Source of the DNA: Clostridium sp.
GTDB taxonomy: Bacteria > Bacillota > Clostridia > Clostridiales > Clostridiaceae
Length of the DNA stretch: 64,000 nucleotides
Direction: 5' to 3'
Assembly: GCF_022482905.1 (NCBI RefSeq)
Contig: NZ_JAKVOI010000001.1
Coordinates: 310,001-374,000 of the forward strand
The stretch's first letter is position 1, and each line of letters starts with the position of its first letter. Of the stretch, positions 16,109 to 24,493 are shown piece by piece. The notes below the pieces were generated by a model. That model did not search any database. It worked only from the letters and a program-made list of their open reading frames with translations, and was not told the origin of the DNA. The translations under genes and the position numbers were made by a program.

Positions 16109-19100
16109 TTGGCTGAAAGAGAAATATATCACTTGGACCTGGTCATTGACATCAAAGGTGATTCTGAAACGAGGAAAAAATTAAGTGCCATGGACAGGTA
16201 TTTCGAGCAGACACAGAAGAAGGCAAGAATACTTGATAAAATGTCTGCATCACCCAGTGTAAAAATAACTGACAGGGCCACCAGCAGGATTGAAAAAATA
16301 AATTCATCTTTGAACAGAATAAATAAAATGGTAGCCTCCCCTACTATAAAAATCAAGGATAAGATATCTGGTGAATTAAGCATAATAAGGGGAGGAATAA
16401 ACAAGACAATAGCAGCGGCCACGTCACTTGAGGGTGCACTTTTGGGTGTTGGCGGTGCCTGGGCAGGAGTAATAAAGCCAATGCAAATAGCTGGAGATTT
16501 TGAGCAGACACAGATGGCTTTTACAACAATGTTGAAAAGTGCACAAAAGGCAAATTCATTTTTATCTCAGGCCCAAAACATGGCAAATAAGACACCTTTT
16601 GAGTTTCCACAATTAGCTGATGCAAGTAAGAAGATGCTTGCTTTTGGATGGAACGTTAAGAGCATACTTCCTGATTTAACAACAATAGGAGATGCTGCTT
16701 CCGGATTGGGATTAGGTGCTGACGGGATAAATCAGATTACTCTAGCTCTTGGACAGATGAAAGCAAAAGGTAGAGTACAAGGTGACGAGATGCTTCAATT
16801 AACGGAAGCTGGCATACCTGCCACTAAAATACTCCAGGAGCAACTTGGATTGACTGCAAAACAGGTTGCCAATATAGGTGATGCAGGGATAAGTTCAGAT
16901 AAGGCCATACGTGCACTGCTCACAGGTATGAATAAGAGATTCGGTGGAATGATGCAGAACCAGGCTAAAACTGCACTTGGTCTTATGTCCACATTGAAGG
17001 ATACCTTTGAAAACAAATTGATGAATCCATGGGGACAAGGATTATGGAGTGGAATAAAGCCCGGATTAACAAAAGTCACTGACTGGTTGGACAAAAATGA
17101 TAAGAAAGTTACTGAACTTGGTAATTTGTTTAAAAAAGCAGGACATAACGTAAGTTCATTCATAGGTGGAGGACTTGAAAGTGCACAGCGAAGACTGGAC
17201 AGATTGATGAACAGCAGCCAGTGGAAGAATGCTGATCTTGGGGGAAAGATAACTCTTACATGGGATAAAGTGATTGCCGAACCATTCTCAAGTTGGTGGA
17301 ATGGATCTGGCAGACCGAAGATAAACAAGGTTGCAGGAGGTATTGGATCTGCCATTGGTGGGACCATAGGCGGAGGGATTACTTCCTTCCTTGATGCACT
17401 TGGGGGCAAGGATAGCAGTAAGACCGGTGGTGCAGGTACAACAGCAGGTACAGCCTTTACGAATGGTTTCCTGCAGGCTTTTGATACTGGCAAGATAGTA
17501 GATAAATTGATATCCTCTTTTAAAAACGCCAATTTGAATGCTTTAAAAGATCCTAGTGGTAGTAATGTTGCCAAGGCTGGAATAATGGACTATATACTGT
17601 TTAGTTCCCTTGGGGGTGCAGCACTTTTAAAAGGTGGATTTAAGCTTGGCAAGGGTGCATTTAAATTCGGTAAATGGGCTTTTGGGAAAGAAGGAACTAA
17701 AACTGCTGAAAGTGCTGCCGAAAAAATGGCAGGAAGTGCAGGATCGGCTGCCCAAAAGGCTTCTAAAGCACGCAAAGGTTCAACCAGACCTTTTTCAAAG
17801 GAGATTGATGAGCTAAAGTCTAATATTGCAAATGCTAAAAAAGGAGTTGAAACTGCAGGTAAAAATGTAAATGATAAATCAAAAGCATATGCTACTGCCA
17901 GACAAGCATTTAAGGAAGCAAGAAATACTAAAACTTCTTCTGAACTTACCAATGCTGCAAAAGCCTTTAGAAAAGCTGCGGATACATCAAACGCAGCTGA
18001 AAAGTTGAGAAAGTCGACACAGAGCGAATTAAACAAGTCCATAAAAGATTATAAGAACCTTATGGCAAAAGTAGCAAATGTAAAAAATAGTGGTGCCTCA
18101 GTTCCGAAATCATTGTCAAAACAAGCAGATGAAGCCAGGGCAAGAATAGATAGCGTACGAGAAAAAGCTAAAAGTGCAGGGCAAAATGCAGCAAGAAAAA
18201 AAGAAACATATAGCAAAGCCAGGGATACATTTAAGGCTGCTAGAAGTGTTGGCAATGATTCTAATTTAAAGAAGACAACGTCTGATTTTAGAAAAGCCGT
18301 TAACGAATCCCAAAATGCGGAAAAAGCAAGAAAAGAAGCCCAAGAGAAGTTAAATAAGACCATAAAAGAGTATAATGATTTTATAAAAAAATCAAAAAAT
18401 ACAGCTAAAGAAGCTATTCCTAAAGCAGTAGAAAATTCAAGCAGGGCATCAAAATTCTTTAAGTTTGCAGGCAAGGGTATAAAAGGCATTCCTATTGTTG
18501 GAGGAGCACTTACTCTTGCAGGAGCAGGGCTTGATATATTAACATCTTCCGACAAGAAAAGGGGTGCTTTTGGTGCTGCCGGCAATATTGCAGGTGGACT
18601 TGCTGGAGCAAAGGCAGGTGCTGCCGTTGGCTCTATATTTGGTCCCGTAGGAACTGGAGTTGGTGGAATAGCGGGAGGTATAGCAGGTTCAATCGGTGGA
18701 GAAAAGGCTTTAGACTGGATCTATGATAAAACAGGACCCGCCACTAAATATCTACAGGATAAGTTTGGTGATGCTAAGAAATCTATTGAGAATAAATGGT
18801 CAAATACTAAAACTTGGTTTGGAACAAATGTCGGGACTCCTCTTAAAAACGGGGCAATAAACACTATAAATTTCACCGTTGGAGTTTTTTCAATGGGTAA
18901 GGAGGCTGTGCAAAGGAAATGGGCTCCAGTTGGTAGATGGCTTGATTCTAATGTATTTACACCTATAAAGGGGTATGCTTCTCAAGCCGGAGCATGGATC
19001 GCCCAGAAATTCGGTTCAGCTAAATCGTGGGCTCAATCTCACTGGTCAAGTTTTTCAGGGTGGTGGAGTACTAATGTTGGAACTCCAGTTAGCAACGCTG

Positions 19101-20791
19101 CTTCAAGAGCTGGAGCATGGATTGGACAAAGATTCGGTGCTGCCAAGGATGCGGCTCATACTGCATGGACAGGTTTCTCCGGCTGGTGGAGTAAGAATAT
19201 TGGAGAGCCTACGAAAAGTGTTGCAACTGACGTAGGAAAATGGATAGGTGATAAACTTAGTGGCGCTAGAAAATCGGTAGAAACAGTATGGTCTGATTTT
19301 TCAAGTTGGTTTAAGGAGCATATAGGCGGACCTGCTTATGCACTATTAGAAAAAATTATGACAAAAGGGGAACAAACGACGGGATTAACTCCTTCTAATA
19401 GTAGGAAAAACGGTAAAAACCATGCTAATGGGGGTATCGTAACGGGTCCAGAATTCAGCCTTATTGGAGAAGCTGGATATGAAGCTATAATCCCACTTTC
19501 ACCTAATAGAAGAAACCGAGGACTGCAGTTATGGCAACAGGCAGGGAAAATGCTTGGTGTAAGAATGTTTGCCAACGGTGGCATTGTTGGTGGTTCTACT
19601 GGTGGAGCAAAAGTTGCAAAAGCTACTGCAAATGTGTCAACTTCCATAGCTTTAGGAGACAATGCTTTATCTCAGTTTAAGCAGTATGGCAACAAGATAA
19701 ATACCAATTTAAGCACAGGGATAGATCAGACAAGGCAGATACCAAATAACTCCATAAACAAGGTTGCTGCTACGTCAAAGGGAATTTTAAATAATTTTGC
19801 ACAGAAGGGACATATCTATGGAATTGCAGTAAATAATGATATAGCAGCAGGTATACGATCCAATATGGGTAATGTCACAGGCATGGTTAAAACTCTTACA
19901 GACAAGGTAATAACACAGTTCAAGAATGGTTTTGGAATACATTCTCCAAGCAGGGTGTTCTATAAATTAGCACAGTATATTCCACAAGGATTTATAAATG
20001 GATTGACTTCCAAGGACATGGGAGGATTTATAAAGAATTGGATTGGTGATATAACATCTACAGCAGGCGGTGCTATGAGTGGCAATGTATCCGGATGGTT
20101 GAGTTCTGCATTAGCTATAACGGGTACTCCCATGAACTGGTTATCTGGATTGTTGAGGCTGGTGCAGGCTGAAAGTGGTGGAAATCCAATGGCTGTAAAT
20201 CCGCAAGCTGTTAATGGAGAACATGCCACTGGATTGTTACAGACATTAGGTTCTACGTTCAGGCAGTATGCAGTAAAGGGATTGGATAACATCTTGAATC
20301 CTATTGCAAACGCAGCAGCAGCCATAAACTATATAAAATCTACTTATGGGAGTGTGTATAATACACCACTGTTCAAGGGCGGAAGCTATGTAGGTTATGC
20401 AACTGGCACAGACAACGCAAAACCAGGACTTGCCAGAATAAATGAAAGAGGATGGGAGTTTGTGGACTTTACCGGAGGAGAGAAAGTACTTAATCATAAT
20501 AAATCTGTAAACCTCATGGAGAAGACAGCAAATTCAATAAAAAGGGTAAGAAATGCCATGATGGCACTGGCAAGAAGAGATACCAAGAGCGAAAGCGTTC
20601 CAGAAGATAACTCTAATCCAATGTATTATACCTCACAGCCGCAGATGGCTGTATCTGGTGGATATGGTGATGTTAATGTAGATGTCCAAAATAACTTCAG
20701 CGATAGCACAGATGTAGACGGGATAGTAGAAAAGGCAACTGTGGAATTTGCTAGAAAGTTAAAGGCAGCCTTGCTGAATAAGAAAAAATAA
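16109..20791 (+). CDS. Tape measure protein with lytic transglycosylase domain
   Basis: The 1560-aa product starts at TTG 16109 (GGAGGAGG 8 nt upstream). In order it has an N-terminal tape-measure head domain (FEQTQMAFTTMLKSAQKANS), two similar coiled-coil blocks of about 100 aa (~570-665 and ~680-770), glycine-rich membrane-like helices (~785-870) and four ~42-aa repeats (~890-1075). A C-terminal SLT-type transglycosylase segment (LVQAESGGNP, ~1350-1430) follows. It sets tail length, and its muralytic domain may aid cell-wall penetration. Confidence 0.92.
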   Translation: MAEREIYHLDLVIDIKGDSETRKKLSAMDRYFEQTQKKARILDKMSASPSVKITDRATSRIEKINSSLNRINKMVASPTIKIKDKISGELSIIRGGINKTIAAATSLEGALLGVGGAWAGVIKPMQIAGDFEQTQMAFTTMLKSAQKANSFLSQAQNMANKTPFEFPQLADASKKMLAFGWNVKSILPDLTTIGDAASGLGLGADGINQITLALGQMKAKGRVQGDEMLQLTEAGIPATKILQEQLGLTAKQVANIGDAGISSDKAIRALLTGMNKRFGGMMQNQAKTALGLMSTLKDTFENKLMNPWGQGLWSGIKPGLTKVTDWLDKNDKKVTELGNLFKKAGHNVSSFIGGGLESAQRRLDRLMNSSQWKNADLGGKITLTWDKVIAEPFSSWWNGSGRPKINKVAGGIGSAIGGTIGGGITSFLDALGGKDSSKTGGAGTTAGTAFTNGFLQAFDTGKIVDKLISSFKNANLNALKDPSGSNVAKAGIMDYILFSSLGGAALLKGGFKLGKGAFKFGKWAFGKEGTKTAESAAEKMAGSAGSAAQKASKARKGSTRPFSKEIDELKSNIANAKKGVETAGKNVNDKSKAYATARQAFKEARNTKTSSELTNAAKAFRKAADTSNAAEKLRKSTQSELNKSIKDYKNLMAKVANVKNSGASVPKSLSKQADEARARIDSVREKAKSAGQNAARKKETYSKARDTFKAARSVGNDSNLKKTTSDFRKAVNESQNAEKARKEAQEKLNKTIKEYNDFIKKSKNTAKEAIPKAVENSSRASKFFKFAGKGIKGIPIVGGALTLAGAGLDILTSSDKKRGAFGAAGNIAGGLAGAKAGAAVGSIFGPVGTGVGGIAGGIAGSIGGEKALDWIYDKTGPATKYLQDKFGDAKKSIENKWSNTKTWFGTNVGTPLKNGAINTINFTVGVFSMGKEAVQRKWAPVGRWLDSNVFTPIKGYASQAGAWIAQKFGSAKSWAQSHWSSFSGWWSTNVGTPVSNAASRAGAWIGQRFGAAKDAAHTAWTGFSGWWSKNIGEPTKSVATDVGKWIGDKLSGARKSVETVWSDFSSWFKEHIGGPAYALLEKIMTKGEQTTGLTPSNSRKNGKNHANGGIVTGPEFSLIGEAGYEAIIPLSPNRRNRGLQLWQQAGKMLGVRMFANGGIVGGSTGGAKVAKATANVSTSIALGDNALSQFKQYGNKINTNLSTGIDQTRQIPNNSINKVAATSKGILNNFAQKGHIYGIAVNNDIAAGIRSNMGNVTGMVKTLTDKVITQFKNGFGIHSPSRVFYKLAQYIPQGFINGLTSKDMGGFIKNWIGDITSTAGGAMSGNVSGWLSSALAITGTPMNWLSGLLRLVQAESGGNPMAVNPQAVNGEHATGLLQTLGSTFRQYAVKGLDNILNPIANAAAAINYIKSTYGSVYNTPLFKGGSYVGYATGTDNAKPGLARINERGWEFVDFTGGEKVLNHNKSVNLMEKTANSIKRVRNAMMALARRDTKSESVPEDNSNPMYYTSQPQMAVSGGYGDVNVDVQNNFSDSTDVDGIVEKATVEFARKLKAALLNKKK
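18980..19233 (+). repeat. 126-bp tandem repeat within the tape measure gene
   Basis: Two clear consecutive units (and more diverged ones on both sides, from about 18770 to 19340) encode the ~42-residue pattern AGAWIxQ-FG-AK...W--FSGWWSxNxGxP. In-frame repeats of this kind can change tail length by unequal recombination. Confidence 0.75.
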
Positions 20792-20803
20792 GGAGTGAAA
20801 TTG

Positions 20804-21139
20804 ATGAGTAATCAAAATCCAAGAAATGAGATTAAGGCTTTAAATAGAAAAATAGCAGAGCTTGAAGGTCAAGTTCAAACTCTGCAAGATTCTAAAAAAA
20901 GAGAACGAGAATTAAGCGTTGAAAAATCATGGTATTGTACAGCTAAACACTTTAAAAGTTTACTGGAAGATGCAAAGTATTGTCGTATTGCTGATTTTGG
21001 AAAGCCATGTCAAGATTGCAAGTATAATTTTGGACTTAATGGTAAGTTAAGATGTGACATGAATTATGCATATGAGAGATTTCGTGTTCTGACAATAGCA
21101 ACAGGCATACGTTTTGGTCCTTGGAGTAAAGAAAAATAA
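20804..21139 (+). CDS. Coiled-coil, Cys-containing small phage protein, 111 aa
   Basis: AAGGAG at 20790-20794 is 9 nt from ATG 20804. The first 45 residues form a coiled coil (IKALNRKIAELEGQVQTLQD). The rest contains CRIADFGKPCQDCKYNFG and a further Cys, a possible metal site. Family unknown. It starts the accessory block inserted between tape measure and the LysM protein. Confidence 0.65.
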   Translation: MSNQNPRNEIKALNRKIAELEGQVQTLQDSKKRERELSVEKSWYCTAKHFKSLLEDAKYCRIADFGKPCQDCKYNFGLNGKLRCDMNYAYERFRVLTIATGIRFGPWSKEK

Positions 21140-21140
21140 A

Positions 21141-21341
21141 TTACTCTGGATTTTCAGGTGCATTTTTTACAATAGGACATAATTTTTCACTACAGGAATT
21201 TCGTGCTTTATATTCACAATGATTAACGCCTTTTTTGTAGCCGTTTAATCCTGTAGTAATAATATGATGGTAAGTAATGTCAACAAAATATTCACAATCT
21301 TGTTCAGGACAATATCCATAAACAGGAACTATATAGTCCAT
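21141..21341 (-). CDS. Cysteine-rich small protein, 66 aa
   Basis: On the reverse strand AAGGAGGTGAT precedes the ATG, a strong signal. The product has seven cysteines (YCPEQDCEYF, HCEYKARNSCSEKLCP), which suggests zinc binding. It is antisense to and convergent with the preceding gene, leaving 1 nt between the stops. Function unknown; its lone opposite orientation suggests independent lysogenic expression. Confidence 0.65.
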   Translation of the reverse strand: MDYIVPVYGYCPEQDCEYFVDITYHHIITTGLNGYKKGVNHCEYKARNSCSEKLCPIVKNAPENPE

Positions 21342-21448
21342 AATTTATCACCTCCTTACAGGTGATAATTCTACAAATATTATAAAGTTCCCTTTATTGG
21401 CAAATTATGATATAATTTTATTAACATTTTGTGAATAGGGGGAAGGTT

Positions 21449-22282
21449 ATGTTTAAAAAGATATCAATTATTATAGGCACGTTATTAATATCACTTGCTT
21501 TTGTTGGGTGCGCTCCAAAGGGTGATCCGTCACAAGTATTGAATGATTATTATGATAATATAAAAAATGGAGACGCTAAAGCAGCCTATAATACTTTAGC
21601 AGATGCAAGCAAAAAGAATTTTAAAAAGGATGATTTTGTTAAGTGGGTTAATGCTCAAAGTGAAGTGTATACTTTTAAAGGTGCAAAACTAGATAAAGGC
21701 AATGAATATAAAGATAAAAAGCTAGATGGTATTGTATATAAAAATGCGGTTGAATTTAACGTAGTGGATACTAGCCATGATAATTATAATGATAAAAATA
21801 CAACAGCAAAATATAAAAGATATGTTGTAAATGATAATGGAAAGTGGAAAGTATACAGAGAGAAAGAAAATGGTAAAGATGTATTAGCAGGTTCCGTGAT
21901 TGATTTAGCTTCAATGTATGCAGAAGGCAAAGGAAAGAGTATAGATTTAAACCAAGCTGCATCCATACTAAACGAATCAGTTAAGACAAATCCTAATTAT
22001 AGTCCGACTTATTATGCGTTATCATCTGTTTATTGTAATTTAGAGAGATATGACGAATCAATTAATGCTGCGAATAAGTATTTAAATAATGTAAAAGATG
22101 AAAAAAATAAATCAGATACGTATAATATCTTAGGGATAGATTATAAAGGTAAAAAAGATTATGCAAAGGCAAAAAAATACTTCAGCCAAGCTATACAACT
22201 AAATCCCAATAATCAATATGCTAAAACTAACTTGCAACAGTTAAGTCAGGAAGAAGAACTTAACAGTTTATTTCAAAACTGA
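21449..22282 (+). CDS. Lipoprotein with TPR repeats (prophage moron)
   Basis: GGGGGAAGG precedes ATG 21449. Residues 1-20 are a lipoprotein signal ending at lipobox AFVGC. Residues ~25-140 form a small domain like those of DUF4878-type lipoproteins (YDNIKNGDAKAAYNTLADAS). Residues ~165-265 contain TPR-like helices (SPTYYALSSVYCNLERYDES; AKKYFSQAIQLNPNN). It is predicted to face the outside of the membrane in the lysogen. Surface lipoproteins encoded by prophages sometimes mediate superinfection exclusion; that is an inference here. Confidence 0.75.
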   Translation: MFKKISIIIGTLLISLAFVGCAPKGDPSQVLNDYYDNIKNGDAKAAYNTLADASKKNFKKDDFVKWVNAQSEVYTFKGAKLDKGNEYKDKKLDGIVYKNAVEFNVVDTSHDNYNDKNTTAKYKRYVVNDNGKWKVYREKENGKDVLAGSVIDLASMYAEGKGKSIDLNQAASILNESVKTNPNYSPTYYALSSVYCNLERYDESINAANKYLNNVKDEKNKSDTYNILGIDYKGKKDYAKAKKYFSQAIQLNPNNQYAKTNLQQLSQEEELNSLFQN

Positions 22283-22290
22283 TTTTACCA

Positions 22291-22320
22291 AAAAAAGAAT
22301 CACTTAGGTGGTTCTTTTTT
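22291..22320. terminator. Bidirectional intrinsic terminator
   Basis: A 13-bp stem (AAAAAAGAATCAC with GTGGTTCTTTTTT, loop TTAG) lies between the convergent lipoprotein and repressor genes, with T/A runs on both sides. Confidence 0.85.
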
Positions 22321-22359
22321 AGTGGAAAATACACCCGATTTTGAGAGTGAGTGTATGTA

Positions 22360-23148
22360 TTAGTTGTCTCTATTTTTAGATATTTTAAATAGTTCAAATT
22401 CAACTAAGCTTTTTAATTTTTCACCTAAATTTTTAAATTCATCATCAGACAAGTTTAATTTTGTAAAGTCTTTGTTTGTGTAATAGCAGATAGTAGCAAT
22501 TGCCTCATAAAATGCACCTGGATGTAAGATTGTAGATTTTGCAAAAAAGCCTCCTGGTATTTGGATATATTCTTCATCCTTTTTAGTGTTTATATATGGA
22601 TAGAACTGATTAATAAAATCTTTATCATCATCTAACAACGCCAATGTTAAATCTTCTTTTGAGATTTTTTCATTTAAAAAAAATTTTTTTAAAAATTGAG
22701 CTTGATAATTATTTGCATCTTTATTGTTATATATAACTGTTGTAAAAGTATCTAAGGCAATCCATTTAGCAATTTGTTCATCTGTATAACCAATAGATTT
22801 AGCTATTCTTTGGATTTCGTCATAACTTGCATCGTTGGTATTTTTAAGTAATGAGTTTAATCTATTTATAGAAATGTTTGTATCTTTAGATATTTGTTCT
22901 AAACTGGTACCATTTGATATAAGATGTTTTAAAACTTTTTTAGTAATAGTGTCTCTTTCTCCAGCTAAGTCATTAATAGTAACATTAAGTGCTTTAGCCA
23001 TTTTATTTAATGTCTCTATGCTAGGTTTTCTATTATTATTTTCATATCTAGTTATAGTGACAGGAGTAACCCCAATTTTTTCGGCTAACTGTTTTTGCGT
23101 TAAATTTTTGGATTCTCTTATTTTTTTTATTTTTGTACCAATATCCAT
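22360..23148 (-). CDS. XRE-family repressor
   Basis: The 262-aa protein has an N-terminal XRE HTH (residues 5-60; LTQKQLAEKIGVTPVTITRY) followed by a second helical HTH-like segment (~70-110; SLEQISKDTNISINRLNSLL) and a C-terminal domain of about 140 residues. It lacks the Ser/Lys dyad of LexA-type cleavable repressors as far as I can see. It is divergent from a Cro-like gene, with operator-like repeats between them: a typical lysogeny switch, but in the tail module. Antirepressors downstream may inactivate it. Confidence 0.85.
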   Translation of the reverse strand: MDIGTKIKKIRESKNLTQKQLAEKIGVTPVTITRYENNNRKPSIETLNKMAKALNVTINDLAGERDTITKKVLKHLISNGTSLEQISKDTNISINRLNSLLKNTNDASYDEIQRIAKSIGYTDEQIAKWIALDTFTTVIYNNKDANNYQAQFLKKFFLNEKISKEDLTLALLDDDKDFINQFYPYINTKKDEEYIQIPGGFFAKSTILHPGAFYEAIATICYYTNKDFTKLNLSDDEFKNLGEKLKSLVEFELFKISKNRDN

Positions 23149-23174
23149 TTTACAAGTCGCCTCACAATATCAGT

Positions 23175-23235
23175 ATTTATTGTATATGTTTTATATACAA
23201 TATAATATTTATTATATATGTTTTATATCCAAAAT
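23175..23235. promoter_or_regulatory. Tandem operator repeats of the repressor/cro switch
   Basis: Two ~29-bp direct copies, 32 bp apart (23175-23203 and 23207-23235), each contain TATATGTTTTATAT. The first carries a perfect 9-bp inverted repeat, TATTGTATA (23178-23186) and TATACAATA (23194-23202). The 12-mer TATACAATATAA recurs at 23301-23312 over the Cro promoter. This suits cooperative binding by the XRE repressor. Confidence 0.75.
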
Positions 23236-23279
23236 GGAATATATTTATGTATTCTTTAAAAAAAAGTACCAATTCAGTA

Positions 23280-23308
23280 TTGACAATATACCATTATGGA
23301 TATACAAT
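23280..23308 (+). promoter_or_regulatory. Promoter for the cro-like/antirepressor operon
   Basis: TTGACA (23280-23285), a 17-bp spacer and TACAAT (23303-23308) form a near-consensus sigma-A promoter 51 nt before the Cro-like start. Its -10 region overlaps the operator half site TATACAATATAA, so repression is expected. Confidence 0.85.
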
Positions 23309-23358
23309 ATAAACATAAAATACCAATATGGTACGAAAATAGAATAGGAGGAAGATAT

Positions 23359-23565
23359 ATGGAAGTAAAAATAGCTAGGATAAGAAAAGGGCTTACGCAA
23401 AAACAGTTAAGAGAAAAAGTAAATATTTCTCCAAACAAATTAGTTCAAATTGAACATGGTAATTATTCTAGTGTTACTTTTGAGCAAATGAAAAAAATTG
23501 CAAAGGCACTCGGGACAGATGCAGTAAAATTATTTTTCAATAATGATAGTCGTAAAGAAAATTAA
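23359..23565 (+). CDS. Cro-like XRE-family regulator, 68 aa
   Basis: TAGGAGGAAG precedes ATG 23359; longer in-frame starts lie inside the promoter. The product is a single HTH (LTQKQLREKVNISPNKLVQI) with a short C-terminus. It is divergent from the larger repressor and is the first gene after the TTGACA promoter, the place of Cro in temperate phages. Confidence 0.85.
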   Translation: MEVKIARIRKGLTQKQLREKVNISPNKLVQIEHGNYSSVTFEQMKKIAKALGTDAVKLFFNNDSRKEN

Positions 23566-23566
23566 A

Positions 23567-23650
23567 AACCCGTCTGTTACTGCAAATAACAAACGGGTTG
23601 CCGAATAGGCTTTATAATACAATCACTATAAGTATTATAGCTTATTCCGG
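23567..23650. promoter_or_regulatory. Two adjacent stem-loops between cro and the first antirepressor
   Basis: Stem 1 pairs AACCCGT and TGTTA with TAACA and ACGGGTT (23567-23599). Its T run is on the minus side (AAAAA at 23563-23568), so it would terminate leftward, not rightward, transcription. Stem 2 is longer: 23601-23620 pairs with 23632-23650 (GAATAGGCTTTATAATAC against GTATTATAGCTTATTCC, loop of 11). Together they may control antirepressor expression or define a small antisense RNA. Confidence 0.65.
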
Positions 23651-23676
23651 TAATAAAATCAAAGGAGAGTTATAAT

Positions 23677-24492
23677 ATGAATAATTTGGTAAGGTTTTTT
23701 CAGAATGATATGTTCAATTTGGCTGTGAAGTTGGAAAATGGGGAATGGGTATTTGATACTGAAAGAGTTGCTAAGTGCTTAGGTATAACTACCGTTGCCA
23801 AAAGTGGCAACGCATGTGTTAGATGGTCAAGGGTAAATGAATATTTAAAGCCTTCTACCAAAAGTGGTGGAAATGATAATTCGCCACTTGTGGCGAAAGG
23901 AGATTTCATTCCAGAACCTGCGGTGTACAAGTTAGCATTTAAGGCTAGTAATGAAGTAGCAGAGAAATTCCAAAATTGGTTGGCTACAGATGTTTTACCA
24001 CAATTAAGGCAAACGGGTAAATATGAAACTGGCAATGTAGTAGATTTTGATAAAAAATTGGATAAGCTAAAGCTGGAAAAAGAAGGTTTAAAACTTGCAG
24101 TAAATATATTAAAGCCAAGCAAGGTATCAACTATAAAAATGCTTAAGGCTTTCAATGAATCTCAGGGGTTATCTGTTGATTATTTACCTGAATATGTAGA
24201 TGAGGAAACTGGAAAATCTGCTACAGAGTTGCTGAAAAAATTTAATTTGCCGTATACAGCACGGAAATTCAACAAAATTATGATGGACAAGGGGTTCTTA
24301 GAAGAGAGAACTAGGAAATCAACTAATAAACAAGGGTATAAAAGATATAAGGTATTAACTGAAAAAGGATTGAAATATGGTAAGAATGTTATTTCTTCAC
24401 GAGGAACAGAAAATGAAACACAGCCGTTATATTATGAAAGCACCTTTATGGAATTGGCAAATTCTTTAAGCCTTCTCCAGGAGGTGATGTAA
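23677..24492 (+). CDS. BRO-N family antirepressor
   Basis: The 271-aa protein has an N-terminal BRO-N/Ant domain (residues 1-110; VFDTERVAKCLGI, AVYKLAFKASNEVAEKFQNW, VLPQLRQTGKYE). A linker and a C-terminal winged-helix-like domain follow (~145-235; RKFNKIMMDKGFLEERTRK), as found in phage antirepressors. AAAGGAGAG precedes the ATG. It is expected to bind a repressor, perhaps the XRE protein encoded beside it, and trigger induction. Confidence 0.85.
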   Translation: MNNLVRFFQNDMFNLAVKLENGEWVFDTERVAKCLGITTVAKSGNACVRWSRVNEYLKPSTKSGGNDNSPLVAKGDFIPEPAVYKLAFKASNEVAEKFQNWLATDVLPQLRQTGKYETGNVVDFDKKLDKLKLEKEGLKLAVNILKPSKVSTIKMLKAFNESQGLSVDYLPEYVDEETGKSATELLKKFNLPYTARKFNKIMMDKGFLEERTRKSTNKQGYKRYKVLTEKGLKYGKNVISSRGTENETQPLYYESTFMELANSLSLLQEVM

Positions 24493-24493
24493 C

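Noticed and set aside
16795-18585. Long leftward open frames opposite the tape measure gene
   Set aside because: They mirror codon bias of the tape measure, have no ribosome-binding sites and encode low-complexity Leu/Ala/Phe-rich chains.
21397-21416. Promoter TTGGCA/TATAAT before the lipoprotein gene
   Set aside because: The hexamers are only 8 bp apart; the TATAAT may be a real -10, but no matching -35 was found.
23567-23599. Rightward intrinsic terminator after the Cro-like gene
   Set aside because: No T run follows on the plus strand; the T tract is on the minus strand, so it was recorded as a hairpin of unknown direction instead.
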